64,000 nt of DNA from Strongylocentrotus purpuratus (Eukaryota > Echinodermata > Echinoidea > Camarodonta > Strongylocentrotidae), in the NCBI RefSeq assembly GCF_000002235.5, contig NW_022145594.1, forward strand, positions 18,454,412-18,518,411, in the 5' to 3' direction. The translations under genes and the position numbers were made by a program. Numbering within the stretch: position 1 is the first letter of the stretch; each line of letters opens with the position of its first letter. Under the pieces are notes generated by a model. It made no database searches. It saw only the letters and a program-made list of their open reading frames with translations, and was not told where the DNA came from. Below, piece after piece: positions 22,238 to 34,032 of this stretch.

Positions 22238-24575
22238 GACTGGGGTGGTTATCCAGGGGATGAATGTCCAGATGTTTATTGTCTAGACTTTGATGTAGAC
22301 AGTTTACTCGTCATTGTATATTTACGGATAGCCATCTGTCATTTATTGATCGTGAATTGTTGACATACACACACACACACACACACATTCTCAGCTCCCC
22401 TTTCCCACACCCTCTCGGCACAATCGATTCACACGTAAGATGTTACCTACCCTATTCTGATGAATTAAATGCATGCCAAAATAACAATGGCTGCGTTTCC
22501 ATTAAAAAACCCCATTAGTTTGCGATTAGAAATAATCAATTTCTCGATAAATTGCCGCCGCTTACAATATGACTACAATAATAGCTGATTGACTAGTTTG
22601 GTAAATGACGCGTTTGTGCCGGCAGTGTTTCATCGAGCGAAAATGAGACTACCGGAGCAATAAGGAGGCAGCATAGATGTACGTGTAGATATCTGGGTGT
22701 TGCCTAACGATTATAATCATTTGAGAAGTCAGTATCAGCGCTCCACCATGAGGGGAGTGCTGCATCCATGCATACGTACGCAACAGACGTCGGTTTGGTA
22801 TTAGATTGTAAATAACCACTACTCCGACACACTCAATCACATATCAAACCTCATTTAAAGCGAAGTATTCGTATAGACAACGACAACGAAAGACTAACAT
22901 TGTGAATTCCTACCTTTTATAAAAAAAGACCAAATTTCCAATACAGAGGTTAAGATTATGAGCACCTCCATTATACTGCTTCTTTGGTATTGCACAACTA
23001 TGAACTCAACGGAAGGAGAAAATTGTGTCATGGCGAAACTCAAGTGATGTTGGTAGACGGCTCAACATAAAACCGTGTTTGCATAGTACACAAAACAAAT
23101 AAATCGCTGGTTAAATCTCATGGTGAAAACGATGGCACTGACCGATTTGTGATGACATGTGCCTAGTGTTTTTATGCATTTAGAACAAATATTCGTTTAA
23201 GATGTTGTTTTGTGTAGTAAGGCCACTAAATTTAACAATAGCTCCCAATTATAGGTTGAAGAGGTAAGACATAGATAATAATGTTCATAAACAAGTTTTT
23301 AATGACACTAGGCTTGATGATAGTGATCCAGAAATAGAAATAAAAATCGATGAAAAATGATCGTAACAAAAAGGATGGAGGAGTGGCTATATGTACATTC
23401 ATAACTGGTTTAGATGCAACAGTGATGTACATTGTTATAACACCCGAAACTCCAAGAATTTGCATAGCATTTATTACAGAACTGCTACTGGCCAAAGAAG
23501 TCTTAAGTACCAGGGTTACCTTACATGGTCTGCTTTAGATGACAGTCTCAAACAATCTGCATCATTACGACAATTTAAGTTGAAATATAAAAATACCTTT
23601 GCAATTCTAAATAGTCATATCAGTCTAAAAAATAATTATTATTTATGTTTCAAATCGCAATTATGTTTTCATCGGGTCAATTTAATCTAATTATAAAACC
23701 AGACATTTGAAGGGAGAGTCCACCCTGAGGATGGGTTTACTCCGCCTTTACTTGGCCACACACATTCTCAGGGTGGACTTCCCCTTCATTGCTACCGGGG
23801 CTAGACTCGATAGGCTTCGCTTTTTCTAGCCCCATCTACATTACTTACCTTTTTATGTTTTAATGTTTATGTTTGTGAACTGATGTTTGTTCTTTTATGC
23901 TCACGTATCTGTTTTTCATTTGCTCTATGTGTCAAATGTATAAAATGTATTTTCTTACCTTGTATATTCTTCTGGTTTTTAATGTGGAAAATATATGAAA
24001 TGAAAATGAAATGAAATAAGAGCGTGTATTTTACTCAGATAGAAGCTTCTTCTGCTGTTATATATTTTTGAAGATTGTTTTTGAACAAGATAATTCACTG
24101 CCTTTTTTATAAACTGGTTTATATCTCATAATGTATATAGCGAGACTTTAGGTTGAGGGACATGAGGCAAATACCATTCTAATGGGAGGTACGAATTTCA
24201 CAATATAGCTACGATATTAAAGTCTCGTTCAGAGACATCTTTATAAATACGCTAGAGTACTCACGTCGCATTAGTGCGCGCACGTTGCTGCTGTGCCGAA
24301 CTGAACAGGAGGCCACTATCTTAATCCAGGGGAAAAACTCGCCTACCCGGATCATAACGTGTGAAGCTATGGGAGCGAGTTAGATTAATTACTTTCCTGT
24401 ACTATTTTCTTCCGTTTAACGGCTGTATGCAACTTTAAAGTCATACGGCGGAATATGTTCATGTTTTATCATGTGATCTGCTTTTTTTTCTTAAGAGACG
24501 GATTGAACCTATAAAATATGGAGGAAAACAATACAAATTATGGTTTTATTCAACTGTAATATCCATTGTATACAT
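22238..24575 (+). repeat. Composite repeat, copy B3 with complete right flank
   Basis: Same order as B2 (CA tract near 22366, conserved block, LINE remnant). After the LINE tail it continues (24020-24575) into sequence that also flanks the insertions in copy A. Its region at 24422-24441 is the empty site of the RTE LINE, and 23350-23365 is an empty site of the Helitron-like element. Confidence 0.8.
23358..24020 (+). pseudogene. Internally deleted LINE, copy B3
   Basis: The same fusion of endonuclease motif and RT C-terminus as copy B2, with the same stem-loop 3' UTR. Here the tail is complete: GAAATGAAAATGAAATGAAA to about 24020. One A fewer in the run near 23592 shifts the last residues of the frame relative to B2. 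Confidence 0.7.
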
Positions 24576-25457
24576 TAACTATCACATTAAAGTTATGAAT
24601 TACAACATCTTAAACTATTTCTTCAAAGGAGCATCATAATGTGAAATTGCCTTTTAAAACCCTAGAATTTGTTTGGTAATGCCCATTATTCTTTCTGAGA
24701 GGGGCGCATAATTCTTTTAACGTTCAAATTATTGTTTTATTTTGTTCTTTTGTGTTTGTCAGTTTTTTTTTCTTTTCGAAAACTTTTCCGCTAAAATTAA
24801 GTCGCAACTCGACCATATGGCACTGGATATTGAGGTAGGTATGGTGGAGAACAAGAAGGTAGGGAAAAAGAAGAAGTATCCACGATATGGAGAAGGTCCC
24901 CAGAGTTACAGATTACAAAAAAAAATTCCCCTCCCCCACACGCACTCAACTCTTATGGTTTCTCATCCTTTAATTCATTCCCCTCTCTCCTATCTTCTTA
25001 TCTCTTTAAATCTCTTCCTTTCCGTTCATCACTCTTCCCCTCTTCACTTTGGAAATCTATATTTATAATCACAATTATTTTCAGTTGGAATCTACCCTCT
25101 CTCAACTTATTACTCTAGAAAAACATATGGTTTTAAATACGTGTAATTCTTCCTCCTTTCTCTTTCCCTCTCTTTCACGTGTCGTTTTCCCATTTCCATC
25201 CTTTCAATTTTTCTGTTTTTCCTCCCTCATTTCATTCTCTTATTTCCTAATTCTTCTCTACCTCTTAATTTTGTGCATCTTAATCTCATTTTGCCACATG
25301 TCTTTGTAATTCTTTTTAAACATGAATGTTTATCGAATACTATTTTACTGTGTATTCTTTTGTAGTTGTATTCATTTAAAAGTCTTTTGGTACCCAAGTT
25401 GGCTTTATCAGCTGTTTAAACAATAATTTACATGAAAGCCTTGCAACTTGCAAGTGA
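24576..25457. other. No certain gene; weak exon-like stretch
   Basis: About 24765-24835 has a pyrimidine-rich TTTGTGTTTGTCAG acceptor-like end, an open frame containing FENFSAKIKSQLDHMALDIE, and a good donor-like GAG|GTAGGTATGG. No family is recognised. The rest is T-rich and CT-rich, and its long frames are compositional. Confidence 0.2.
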
Positions 25458-25459
25458 TA

Positions 25460-26097
25460 CACTGTAAAAAAAAGTTGGGCAATATTTTTTAACACTTTTC
25501 AACCCAACCATCTATTGGGCAATATTTTCGTATTTTGCCCAACACGTGGTCAAGATTGTCCCAACAAGTGGGCTACCGTAGTCGGGCATATGGCAAGCCG
25601 TTTTATCATTTAAACATATTTCTTGATATCAAGAAATGAATTCTTGATATCAAGAAATCGAATTCTTGATATCAAGAATTACCATTGCTTTACAACGTAA
25701 AATCATTTCTTGATATCAAGAATTCAATTCTTGATATCAAGAATTCGATTTCTTGATATCAAGAATTCGAATTCTTGATATCAAGAAATGAAGTTTAGAT
25801 ATTAAGAAATGAATTCTTGATATCAAGTAATCGAATTCTTGATATCAAGAATTGATTTTACGTTGTAAAGCAATGGTAATTCTTGATATCAAGAATTCGA
25901 TTTCTTGATATCAAGAATTCATTTCTTGATATCAAGAAATATGTTTAAATGATAAAACGGCTTGCCATATGCCCGACTACGGTAGCCCACTTGTTGGGAA
26001 AATCTTGACCAGCTGTTGGGCAAAATACGAAAATATTGCCCAATAGATGGTTGGGTTGAAAAGTGTTGAAAAATATTGCCCAACTTTTTTTACAGTG
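25460..26097. mobile_element. Palindromic Tc1/mariner-like MITE with GATATC tandem units
   Basis: A 638-bp element flanked by TA (25458-25459 and 26098-26099). The ends CACTGTAAAAAAAAGTTGGG and the inverse of CCCAACTTTTTTTACAGTG match, and inversion continues for about 170 bp on each side (GTCGGGCATATGGCAAGCCG and its inverse). The centre holds about a dozen TTCTTGATATCAAGAA units, each itself a perfect palindrome. No transposase is present. TA duplication and CACTG ends fit IS630-Tc1-mariner. Confidence 0.85.
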
Positions 26098-26548
26098 TAC
26101 ATTGTTTATGCAAAAAGATAAACCAAAAATAAAACATAAGATGAATCACACATTAAAATAAACAAAGGCATCAAATTTCAAATATAAACTTAGCAAGTCA
26201 AGGATACCATACATGAACAAGTTTAGAAAACAAATCCTTATAATCAATCTTTAACAAAATGTTGAACGTAAATCTATATAATTTTTAGGATGATAGAATA
26301 TTATCATAAATATAATTAATATTATTATATGTTATTGCTACCACTATTAATATCATTATCATTTTCATTATCAGTTACATTGTATCATATACTAGCTCAT
26401 TTCTCTGGTTTCGTATTACTAGTGACCACCTGCACCAAAAAACACACAAAAGAGTAGGCCTATGTTAAATTATGGATTAGAATTCTGTGATTATAATCAT
26501 GTTATGATTCATTAATTATTTAAGTTCCTTATACAAAAATATCAAATA
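26098..26548. other. No gene seen
   Basis: AT-rich spacer between the mariner-like MITE and the Gypsy fossil. Confidence 0.4.
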
Positions 26549-26861
26549 TCAAATCTGCGAAAGGTAGAACTGACATTTATGCATATTCAGCGAAAGACCC
26601 ACACTTTGCAGACGCTCAATAAATGCGCTCAAGTGAAGATCATGCTCAGTTTGTGTGGCACCGTAAAAAACCACATCATTCAGGCAACACTGAACTCCAC
26701 TCAACCCTCTCAGAACCGATGACATCAATTTCTGGAATACTGAGGGGGGCAGACAGTCCAAAACACACACGCTTGAATCGGAACAATTCTTCGTGCGTTA
26801 TGAAAGGAGTCATATCCCGTGACTCTTCGTGTAGTAGTAGTTGATGGTAAGAAGAAACTAA

Positions 26862-27164
26862 GGCCAGGAAAAAACCCCACATGTTTAGCGTCCTTCGAAA
26901 TATAGGAAGGAGGAGGCCCCCCCTTTTTTTCCTTTCAAAATGGCCGCTCAAAATGGCCGCTCGGTTCATTTTCCCTGATATTTGGGCTATTATTTAACAT
27001 GGCGGCCGACTTTTTTTTTTTTTTTTAATCAGAATTTTTTTTTAATCAAAAAAAAAAAAAAAAAAAAAATGTCAAAAAAAATTTCAACAAAATAAATAAA
27101 TGGAGGCGGCCCCCAAAAAGGAAGCGGGCGGGGACGCTTAACATGTATATATATTTTTACATGG
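26862..27164. mobile_element. Harbinger-like MITE inside the Gypsy fossil
   Basis: A 303-bp insertion with TAA on each side (26859-26861, 27165-27167). The ends GGCCAGGAAAAAACCCC and (inverse) GGCCATGTAAAAATATA pair, followed by ACATGTTTAGCGTCC / ACATGTTAAGCGTCC. A TWA target duplication with GGCC ends fits PIF/Harbinger. The interior holds long A and T runs. Confidence 0.7.
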
Positions 27165-27910
27165 CCTAAATTGAGAGAACTGAACGCGGTAGCTCCTCTG
27201 AGCTCTGCAAACAAGTCCTAGATGTTTGGAAGAGGGAACTTGTCTTCCACAATAGCTTTGTCGACACTACGTAGATCAACGCAAAGACGGATGTCACCGG
27301 ACTTCTTATGAACCACCACAAGAGGTGAAATCCATTCAATATTATCTACCCTTTCGATGATATCAGCTTTCTTCAGTCGAGTTAGCTCTGAAGACACCTT
27401 GTCACGAAGAGCAAAAGGAAGGCGGCGTAGTTTGTGGTGGAAATTCTGGCTTCACTTTAACGTGATGTACGTATCCCTTTGCCAGATCTACACGATAGCT
27501 AAAGAGCTCTTTGAACTCTTTGGGGGGGGGGGGGGTAGTGAGCACTAATTTTGTTTTGCTCACAACAATTTGAAAATCGCGCCGGCCGAAAATTCGCTCA
27601 GAATACCGGTAGATAGGATTTCAAAACTTTGACACTGTCCTTCCGAAATTTGATGCAGAGCTGTAGACTGACTTTGGGACTTACACACTTTAGCGAAATG
27701 CCCTTTTTAGTCCAGTAGACGGTACCATATACTATGTCATAAATGAATTCCTCGTCATAGAAAACCCTTGAAAAGTCGTATTAACCATGGTTTCAGGCTT
27801 CCTGAATTGAGATTAGCAACATTATTTCATATTGCATTATGATGGTTATGCAAATATGGCTATTAAATTGCCCAAGGTTGCCAAGCTGGCAACCAAGCTG
27901 AATTTACTTA

Positions 27911-28211
27911 GGCGAGGCGTCAAAAATATCGATACCAGCAGGCTGCCGCCTCACGTATTGGCGCATCGAGGCTGCAATTACGGCCGAAGCCTGGCTGGGG
28001 CAATTATTTTTCACTTATTACCCCAGCCGGCTTGCGCCAGGCTGGGATCTGAGGCTCGGTTTCCAATCGAAAGGCGGCAGCCGGCGCATGCTTTTGAATG
28101 CCATTTCCTACCGCCAGCGGTAGCCGGCTGAGCTAATTTAAAAAATGCAGCCAGGACGCACAAGTGCAGTTAGCTGCCGCTGGCTGGTATATTTATTTTT
28201 GACGCCTCGCC
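27911..28211. mobile_element. Harbinger-like MITE (GGCGAGGCGTC ends)
   Basis: A 301-bp insertion flanked by TTA (27908-27910, 28212-28214). The ends GGCGAGGCGTCAAAAATAT and the inverse of ATTTTTGACGCCTCGCC match almost perfectly. The interior is GC-rich with CCAGCC/GGCTGG inverted motifs. TWA duplication again suggests PIF/Harbinger. Confidence 0.85.
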
Positions 28212-28904
28212 TTAAATACCCATCTAGAACACAAATCAACAAACAAACTTTGTAATTGTCTGAAAATCTTCTACAGGACTATTTTTACCACACGAGTTAC
28301 ATGTAGCTTCTCTCGCCGTGCATGTAGGATCATTGCCTTTGTGGTATTTGCTACCACAGCGAAAGTACTCAACAGTAGTATTGGTATTACTTACTGTTTG
28401 TTGTATTGGTCCATGCTGCTTCCGTCTTTGTTGCTGTTTCTTGTAGAATGGTTGAGACTGAGCCCCAACTGCATTGACAGACTCACGAGCAGAAACAGAA
28501 GCATCAATCACCCGAGCATTTCTAACTGCAGACTCGATTCGTCTAGCGATAGTAAGAGCAGTTTGCAAAGTTAAGGCTGGCTCAATTAGCAGCCCTTCCC
28601 GGAAAGCGGTCCGAATTAGTTTTTTTTCCACCAACTAATCTCTTATGAACCCGTCTCGGTAGTTGCCAAATTCACATTTTAATGCTAGTTCACGTAATGC
28701 ACTAATGTAATCTTCCACGAACTCATTCAGTCTTTGTGCACGTTGGCAGAATTTGTACCTTCCCGCCACCAAATTCACTGCCGGGCTGAAGTGCTTGTCG
28801 AGTCGGGCGAATGTTTCGTCATAACTAGTTGCACCGTGAGCTGTAGCTTCTCCGCTCTCTCCCAGCTTCGGTGTAGTCGATGGTAGTGTGCTGTACACGC
28901 GCAG

Positions 28905-29020
28905 TCATTCGGCTTGCAACGAACACTCACGTATCACGTATCACGTGATCACGTGATCACGTATCACGTATTGCGCCCTTTCGTGAAACAGGTCACCCAA
29001 ATCTACGAGGTGTTGGGTTA
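28905..29020. repeat. Dispersed repeat with CACGTGATCACGTG core, copy 1
   Basis: TTGCAACGAACACTCACG, followed by ATCACGTGATCACGTG and TTGCGC...TTTCGT, matches the reverse complement of about 46500-46606. It lies just upstream of the Gypsy gag region and could be part of that element's 5' flank; this is not proven. Confidence 0.5.
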
Positions 29021-29159
29021 CGTGACCCAACAAATAGTTAATTTGCTATATGCAATCTACGAAAGCTCACGTAAATTGACGCTGGCGTTTAAAAAAATAA
29101 TGCAAATTGTCATTGAGAAGAGACTAATAGCAAAAAAGCTGCTTCACGTCAGAATATGT

Positions 29160-30560
29160 TGTGTAACTCTGGCGCGGATCAAGGCCCCCCCCCCCCCGGA
29201 AAAAAAGGGAAAAAAAAAAAAAAAAGGAAAAAGAGAGAAGAGAGAGAGAGAGATTGAAAAGAAGGGAAAGAGGAGAGAAGATGAAATGGAAGAAGAGAAA
29301 GAAACTGGGGAAAAAATGGAGATCGGGGGGGGGGGGAAGGGCCTTGCCTCCCAGTTCTTACTACCCCCCACCCCCGCCCCCCCCCCCCCACATAAAAAAA
29401 TAAGAGAGAAGGAAGGACAGTGAAAGAAAACAGGAAAAAAGAGGAAGAAGAGAAAAAAATAAGGGGTATATCGGTTACAAGTTTCCCGCCAACAAGTTGT
29501 ATTTCGGTGGGGGGGGGGGGCTCTTGCCCCCCGCCCCCCAAAAATGGGGGAAGGAAAAGAAAAGGGTGAAAAGAGGGGGAGAACAGTTGCGATTAATCCC
29601 GCCAACAACCTGTGGATCGGGGGCCGAAAGGGCCTTGCCCCCCCTTGCAAACCTGAAACAAAGAGAAGGAAGGGAAAGGAAAGGAAAAAAAGAGAGAAAT
29701 GAAAGGAAAAGAGGAGATAAAGGGAAGGAAAAAAAGAGGAAGAAGAGAACAAAATAAGGGGGATATCAGTAACAAGTTTCCCGCCAACAAGTTGTAGTTC
29801 GGTGGGGGTGGGGAGGCTCTTGACTTGGGGGGGGGGGGGGCGAAAGCAGAGGCGGATCCAGGGGGGCCGGGGGCCTGCCCCCCCCCCCTGGAAAAAAAAG
29901 AAGGAAAAAAAGAAGGGGGAAAAAAGGAAAAAAAAGGGGGAAAAAAAAAGAAGGAAAAAAAAAGAAGGAAAAAAGAGAGAGAGAGAAGGAAAGGGAAAGA
30001 GGAGAGAAAGGGAAAAGAAAAGGGGAAGAAGGAGATCGGGGGCGTCCTAGGCTGTTGCCTCCCCCTCCCCCCCCCCCCAAAATAAAAAAAATAAGAGAGA
30101 AGGAAGGAAATGGAAAGAAAAAGGAAAAGAGGAGATAAAGGGAAGGAAATTGGAGAAGAGGAAAAGAAAAGAAGGGGGTATTAGTTGCAATTTTCCCGCC
30201 AACAAGTTGTGGATCGGGGTGGGGTGGGGCAAAAGGACCTTGCCCTCCTCCCCCTCCCCCCTCCCCACTAAACTTAAAAGAAAGAGAAGGACAAAAAAAA
30301 TAAGAGAGAAGGAAAGAAAAAAGGAAAAGAGGAGATAAAGGGAAGGAAATTGGAGAAGAAGAAAGAAAAGAAGGGGAAATAGATCATTTGCGGTTAATCC
30401 CGCCAACAATGTGTGTAAAAGGTTGGGGGCCGAAAGGACCTTGCCCCCCTCCCCCTCCCCAGCAAACTTAAAAGAAAAAAAGAGAAAGAAGAAAGGTAGG
30501 GGAGATCAGTTGCGATTTTTCCGCCAACAAGAGGGGGGGGGGGGGGGCTCGGGGGAAATA
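29160..30560. repeat. Purine-rich tandem repeat block
   Basis: Each unit has CCCGCCAACAA followed by GTTGT-GGTCGGGG, a G run, CTTGCCCCCC, then a long GA-rich tract. CCGCCAACAA recurs near 29486, 29601, 29782, 30197, 30400 and 30520. A CGGATCCAGGGGGGCC element end is embedded near 29852. The strand bias is extreme: long frames rich in Lys/Glu on one strand and Phe/Ser/Pro on the other are compositional. Confidence 0.7.
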
Positions 30561-30739
30561 ACATTTAATCGTGGTTTATTTCTAATTCCATAGCGGTGGT
30601 TTACACATAATGCTGAAATGTCATAATTTTCCGAGATTTTTTCTCATTCTTTAGTAAATTATATTTTTTATGCGTTTGTTGTAAAATGACAAATTGCTAA
30701 ATTTACAGCCAGGCAAGAAATATGCCTCTTGAGATGCCT

Positions 30740-31200
30740 ACATGTCAGGGCCCGCGGAACGGCGGGGATCGGGAGCTTCCAGCTCCTTCCCCACCCCCGA
30801 ATTTTTTTGAAAAAGCATATTAAAGAGAAATAGAAAGAAAGAGAGCAAGAAAGACAGAGTAGTTAAAGTAATTAAACGCCTAAAACGGGGGCTTTGCCCC
30901 CGGGACCCAACTAAGGGCCCTAAGGTGGGCCCCTTGATACTCATCCGACCGTAATTTAGTGCCTAAAATCCTTGAGCTTGTGGGGGCTCCGCCCGCTGGA
31001 CCTCACGCAAATCAGTGTCTTGCCAGTGTCACAAATAAGGTATACAAATATGTTCATCTGACCGTAATCAAATGCCTAAAACCTCAGAGTTTCCGGGTTT
31101 TCCACACCCTCGACCCCACCAGGGGCCCTAAGGCGGGACCCTGAATGCTTATCTGACCGTAATTTATTGCCTTACAAGGTATCAAAATATGTTCATCTGA
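30740..31200. repeat. About 105-bp GC-rich tandem repeat
   Basis: Roughly three and a half units containing GCCTAAAAC, GGGGGCT-GCCCCC, AGGGCCCTAAGG and CATCTGACCGTAATTTA (near 30945, 31055, 31150). Confidence 0.6.
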
Positions 31201-31319
31201 CAGCAGGCGCGTGGCTAGGGGCGGTGGGGGCGCCACCCCCCTCCCCCCAAAAAAGCCGGCCAAAAAAAAGAGAGGATAGTAAAGGAAGAGGACGTAGGAA
31301 GAAAAGGGAGCAGACAAAA

Positions 31320-32200
31320 AACACTTTTGAAATTCAGACAAAGATTAAGAGTCGAAAACGGTACAACGATTGTCTCCTTTCTCTAATAATTTAATGAAAT
31401 ATCAAAGCCTTCGCGCAGGAGGGGGGACTGAACTGAGACAAGGAATACAAGACGAGAACGTTACAGCGAACCGTCTTCTTTCTTAAATAATTTTAATGAA
31501 ATGTCAAAGCTTTTGCGCTTCGCGCGGGAGGGGGGGGGGGGCTGAATTGAGACAAGGGATAAGAGTCGAGAATGGTAATACGAATCGTCTTCTTTCTCTA
31601 ATGATTTAATGGAACGTAAAACGCGGAGGGGGGGGGGGGGGACTGAATTCAGACAAGGATTAGAGTCGAGAACGGTACAACGAATCGTCTTCTCTAATAA
31701 TTTAATGAAACGTCAAAGCTATTTCGATCTTCGCGCAGGAGGGGATGGACTGAATTCAGACAAGGATTAAGACTTTAAGAGTCGAGAACGGTACAACGAA
31801 TCGTCTTCGTTCTCTAATAATTAAATGAAACGTCAAAGCTTCCGCGCTTCACGCAGGAGAGGGGGGGGGGGGGGGAGGGGGGGGGGGGAACTGAATTGAT
31901 CCAAGGATTCAGAGTCGAGAACGGTAAAGCGAATCGTCTTCTGAAACGTAAAAGCTTTCGATCTTCGCGCAGGAGGGATATCAAGGGGGAGCTGAATTCA
32001 GACGAAGATTATTTTCGAGAACGGTACAACGATTCGTCTTCTTTCTCTAATAATTTAATGAAACGTCAAAGCTTTCGCGCTTTGCGCAGAAGGGGGGTGG
32101 GGGAACTAAATTTAGACAAGGATTAAAAGTCGAGAACGGTACAACAAATCGTCTTCTTTCTCTAATAATTTAATGCAACGTCATAAGCTTCGCGGAGGAT
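31320..32200. repeat. About 115-bp tandem array, forward orientation
   Basis: Units read GAATTCAGACAAGGATTAAG, AGTCGAGAACGGTACAACGA, ATCGTCTTCTTTCTCTAATA, ATTTAATGAAACGTCAAAGC, TTTCGCGCTTCGCGCAGGAG and a G run, about eight copies with variable G-run length. Confidence 0.85.
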
Positions 32201-32870
32201 GGAGGGGGAAACTCGCCCCTCCCTGCACTACCCCCTATTACGTCACTGCTGGTCACCATTACCTACCAATATTTGGCTCGCATAATTTCAAATTAATACA
32301 GACCGATAGGAAAAATTATGCCTTACATGAGTAGGTTCATATGCTATTTTTTTTATCCCATAATGAGAGAGAGAGAAAGAGAGAGATGCAAGTGGAGAAG
32401 GCTGAAGATTATAGAAATAAATAAATTGCAAGAAAATTGAAATGAAAAGGAGCAAGATAATAGGCCTATTTCTTTCATTTTCTCTCTATTTTTTTTCTTT
32501 AAGTTTATCTTTGGTTTCTTTTTCACATTTTTGTTTCCCTACTCATATGCCAGGCGCGGATCCAGGATTTTCCAATAGGGGGGGGGGGGGGGGGGGGGGG
32601 CCGGGCCGGAAAGTCCAAATTGCGCAGACCGTTTTTTTCAAGGTCATATTAGAAGCACCATACCGGTACAATTTTGGACATTTTCATCGGGGGGGGGGGG
32701 GGGGGGGCTATAGCCTAAGCCTCTGCCCGAAAAAGTAATTTTCTGGTTTCACAATTCGGCTAGTGAGCGAGCAACGATTTGACCATAATATTGTGAAAGT
32801 GTTATTTATCACCAAAATAAACGAGAAAAGATATCAAAAAAACTCATATTCGGGCAGCTCGCTGCCACCC
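32201..32870. other. Loop region with G-run element end
   Basis: Contains a GA microsatellite (about 32365-32385) and an element end CAGGCGCGGATCCAGG at 32552, followed by two long G runs (32579-32600, 32690-32706). No coding was recognised. Confidence 0.4.
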
Positions 32871-34032
32871 CCCCTCCAATTACGCGCGAAGCGCGGGAAG
32901 CTTTGACCTTTTATTCATTATTAGAGAAAGAAGACGATTTGTTTTACCGTTCTCGACTCCTATTCCTTGTCTGAATTCAGTTTTCCCCCTCCCGCGCGAA
33001 GAAAGCTTTGACGTTTCATTAAATTATTAGAGAAAGAAGACTATTCGTTGTACCGTTCTAGACTCTAAATCCTTGTCTGAATTCAGTTTTCCCCCTCCTG
33101 CGCAAAGCGCGGAAGCTTTGACGTTTCATTAATTATTAGAGAAAGAAGATTTGTTGTACCATTCTCGACTCTTATAACTTGACTGTATTCAGCCACCTCC
33201 CCCCCCCCCCCCGCCCTCCCACGCATAGCGCGGAAGCTTTGACTGTTTATAGTTTAAATTGAAATTATTAGAGAAAGATGATTCGTTGTACCGTTCTAGA
33301 CTCTTAATCCTTGTCTGAATTGAGCTCCCCCCCCCCTCCCGCACGAAGCGCGGAAGCTTTGACGTTTCATTAATTATTAGAGAAAGAAATTTTGTTGTAC
33401 CATTCTCGACTCTTATAACTTGACTGTATTCAGCCACCTCCCCCCCCCCCCCGCCCTCCCGCGCGAAGCACGGAAGCTTTGGTCTTTCATAGTTTAATGA
33501 AATTATTAGAGAAAGAAGATGATTCGTTGTTTCATTCTCGACTCTTAATCCTTGTCTAAATTCAATTTCCCCCTTCTGCGCTTTGCGCGGAAGCTTAAAA
33601 TTTCATTAAATTATTAGAGAAAGAATACGATTCGTTGTACCGTCATCGACTATTTATCCTTGTCTGAAATGAGCTTCCCCCCCCCTCCCCCCCCCCCCAC
33701 CTCTCCCGCGCAAAGCGCGGAAGCTTTGACATTTCAATAAATTATTAGAGAAAGAAGACGATTCGTTGTACCGTTCTCGACTCTTAACCCTTGACTGAAT
33801 TGAGTTCCACCCCTTCACGCGCAAAGCGCCGAAGCTTTGACGTTTCATTAAATTATAAGGGAAAGGAGACGATTCTTTGTACCATTCTCGACTCCTTGTC
33901 TAAATTCAGTTTTCCCCCTCCCGCGCGCGGAAACTTTGACGTTTCATTAAACTATCAGACAAAGAAGACGATTCGTTTTACCATTCTCGACTCCCCATCC
34001 TTTTTTGAATTCAGTTGCCCCCCTCCCGAGCG
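32870..34032. repeat. About 115-bp tandem array, reverse orientation (left part)
   Basis: The reverse complement of the 31320-32200 units, about ten copies. The last four or five units (about 33590-34032) are repeated in the same order after the inserted foldback, at 39658-40212, which shows a higher-order duplication of roughly half a kilobase. Confidence 0.85.

Larger units (their letters stand above)
26549..28898 (-). mobile_element. Ty3/Gypsy retrotransposon fossil (gag and RT parts)
   Basis: A broken LTR-retrotransposon remnant on the minus strand. A Gag region with a CCHC-type knuckle lies at about 28236-28898, and a Gypsy-type reverse transcriptase region at about 26549-27350. Clear LTRs were not identified at either end, and the integrase region is absent. 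It has several frame breaks (at least four) and carries two independent MITE insertions (26862-27164 and 27911-28211), so it is an old copy that predates them. Confidence 0.75.

Noticed and set aside
29144-30409. Long Phe/Ser/Pro-rich and Lys/Glu-rich frames
   Set aside because: Products of purine/pyrimidine strand bias in tandem repeats.
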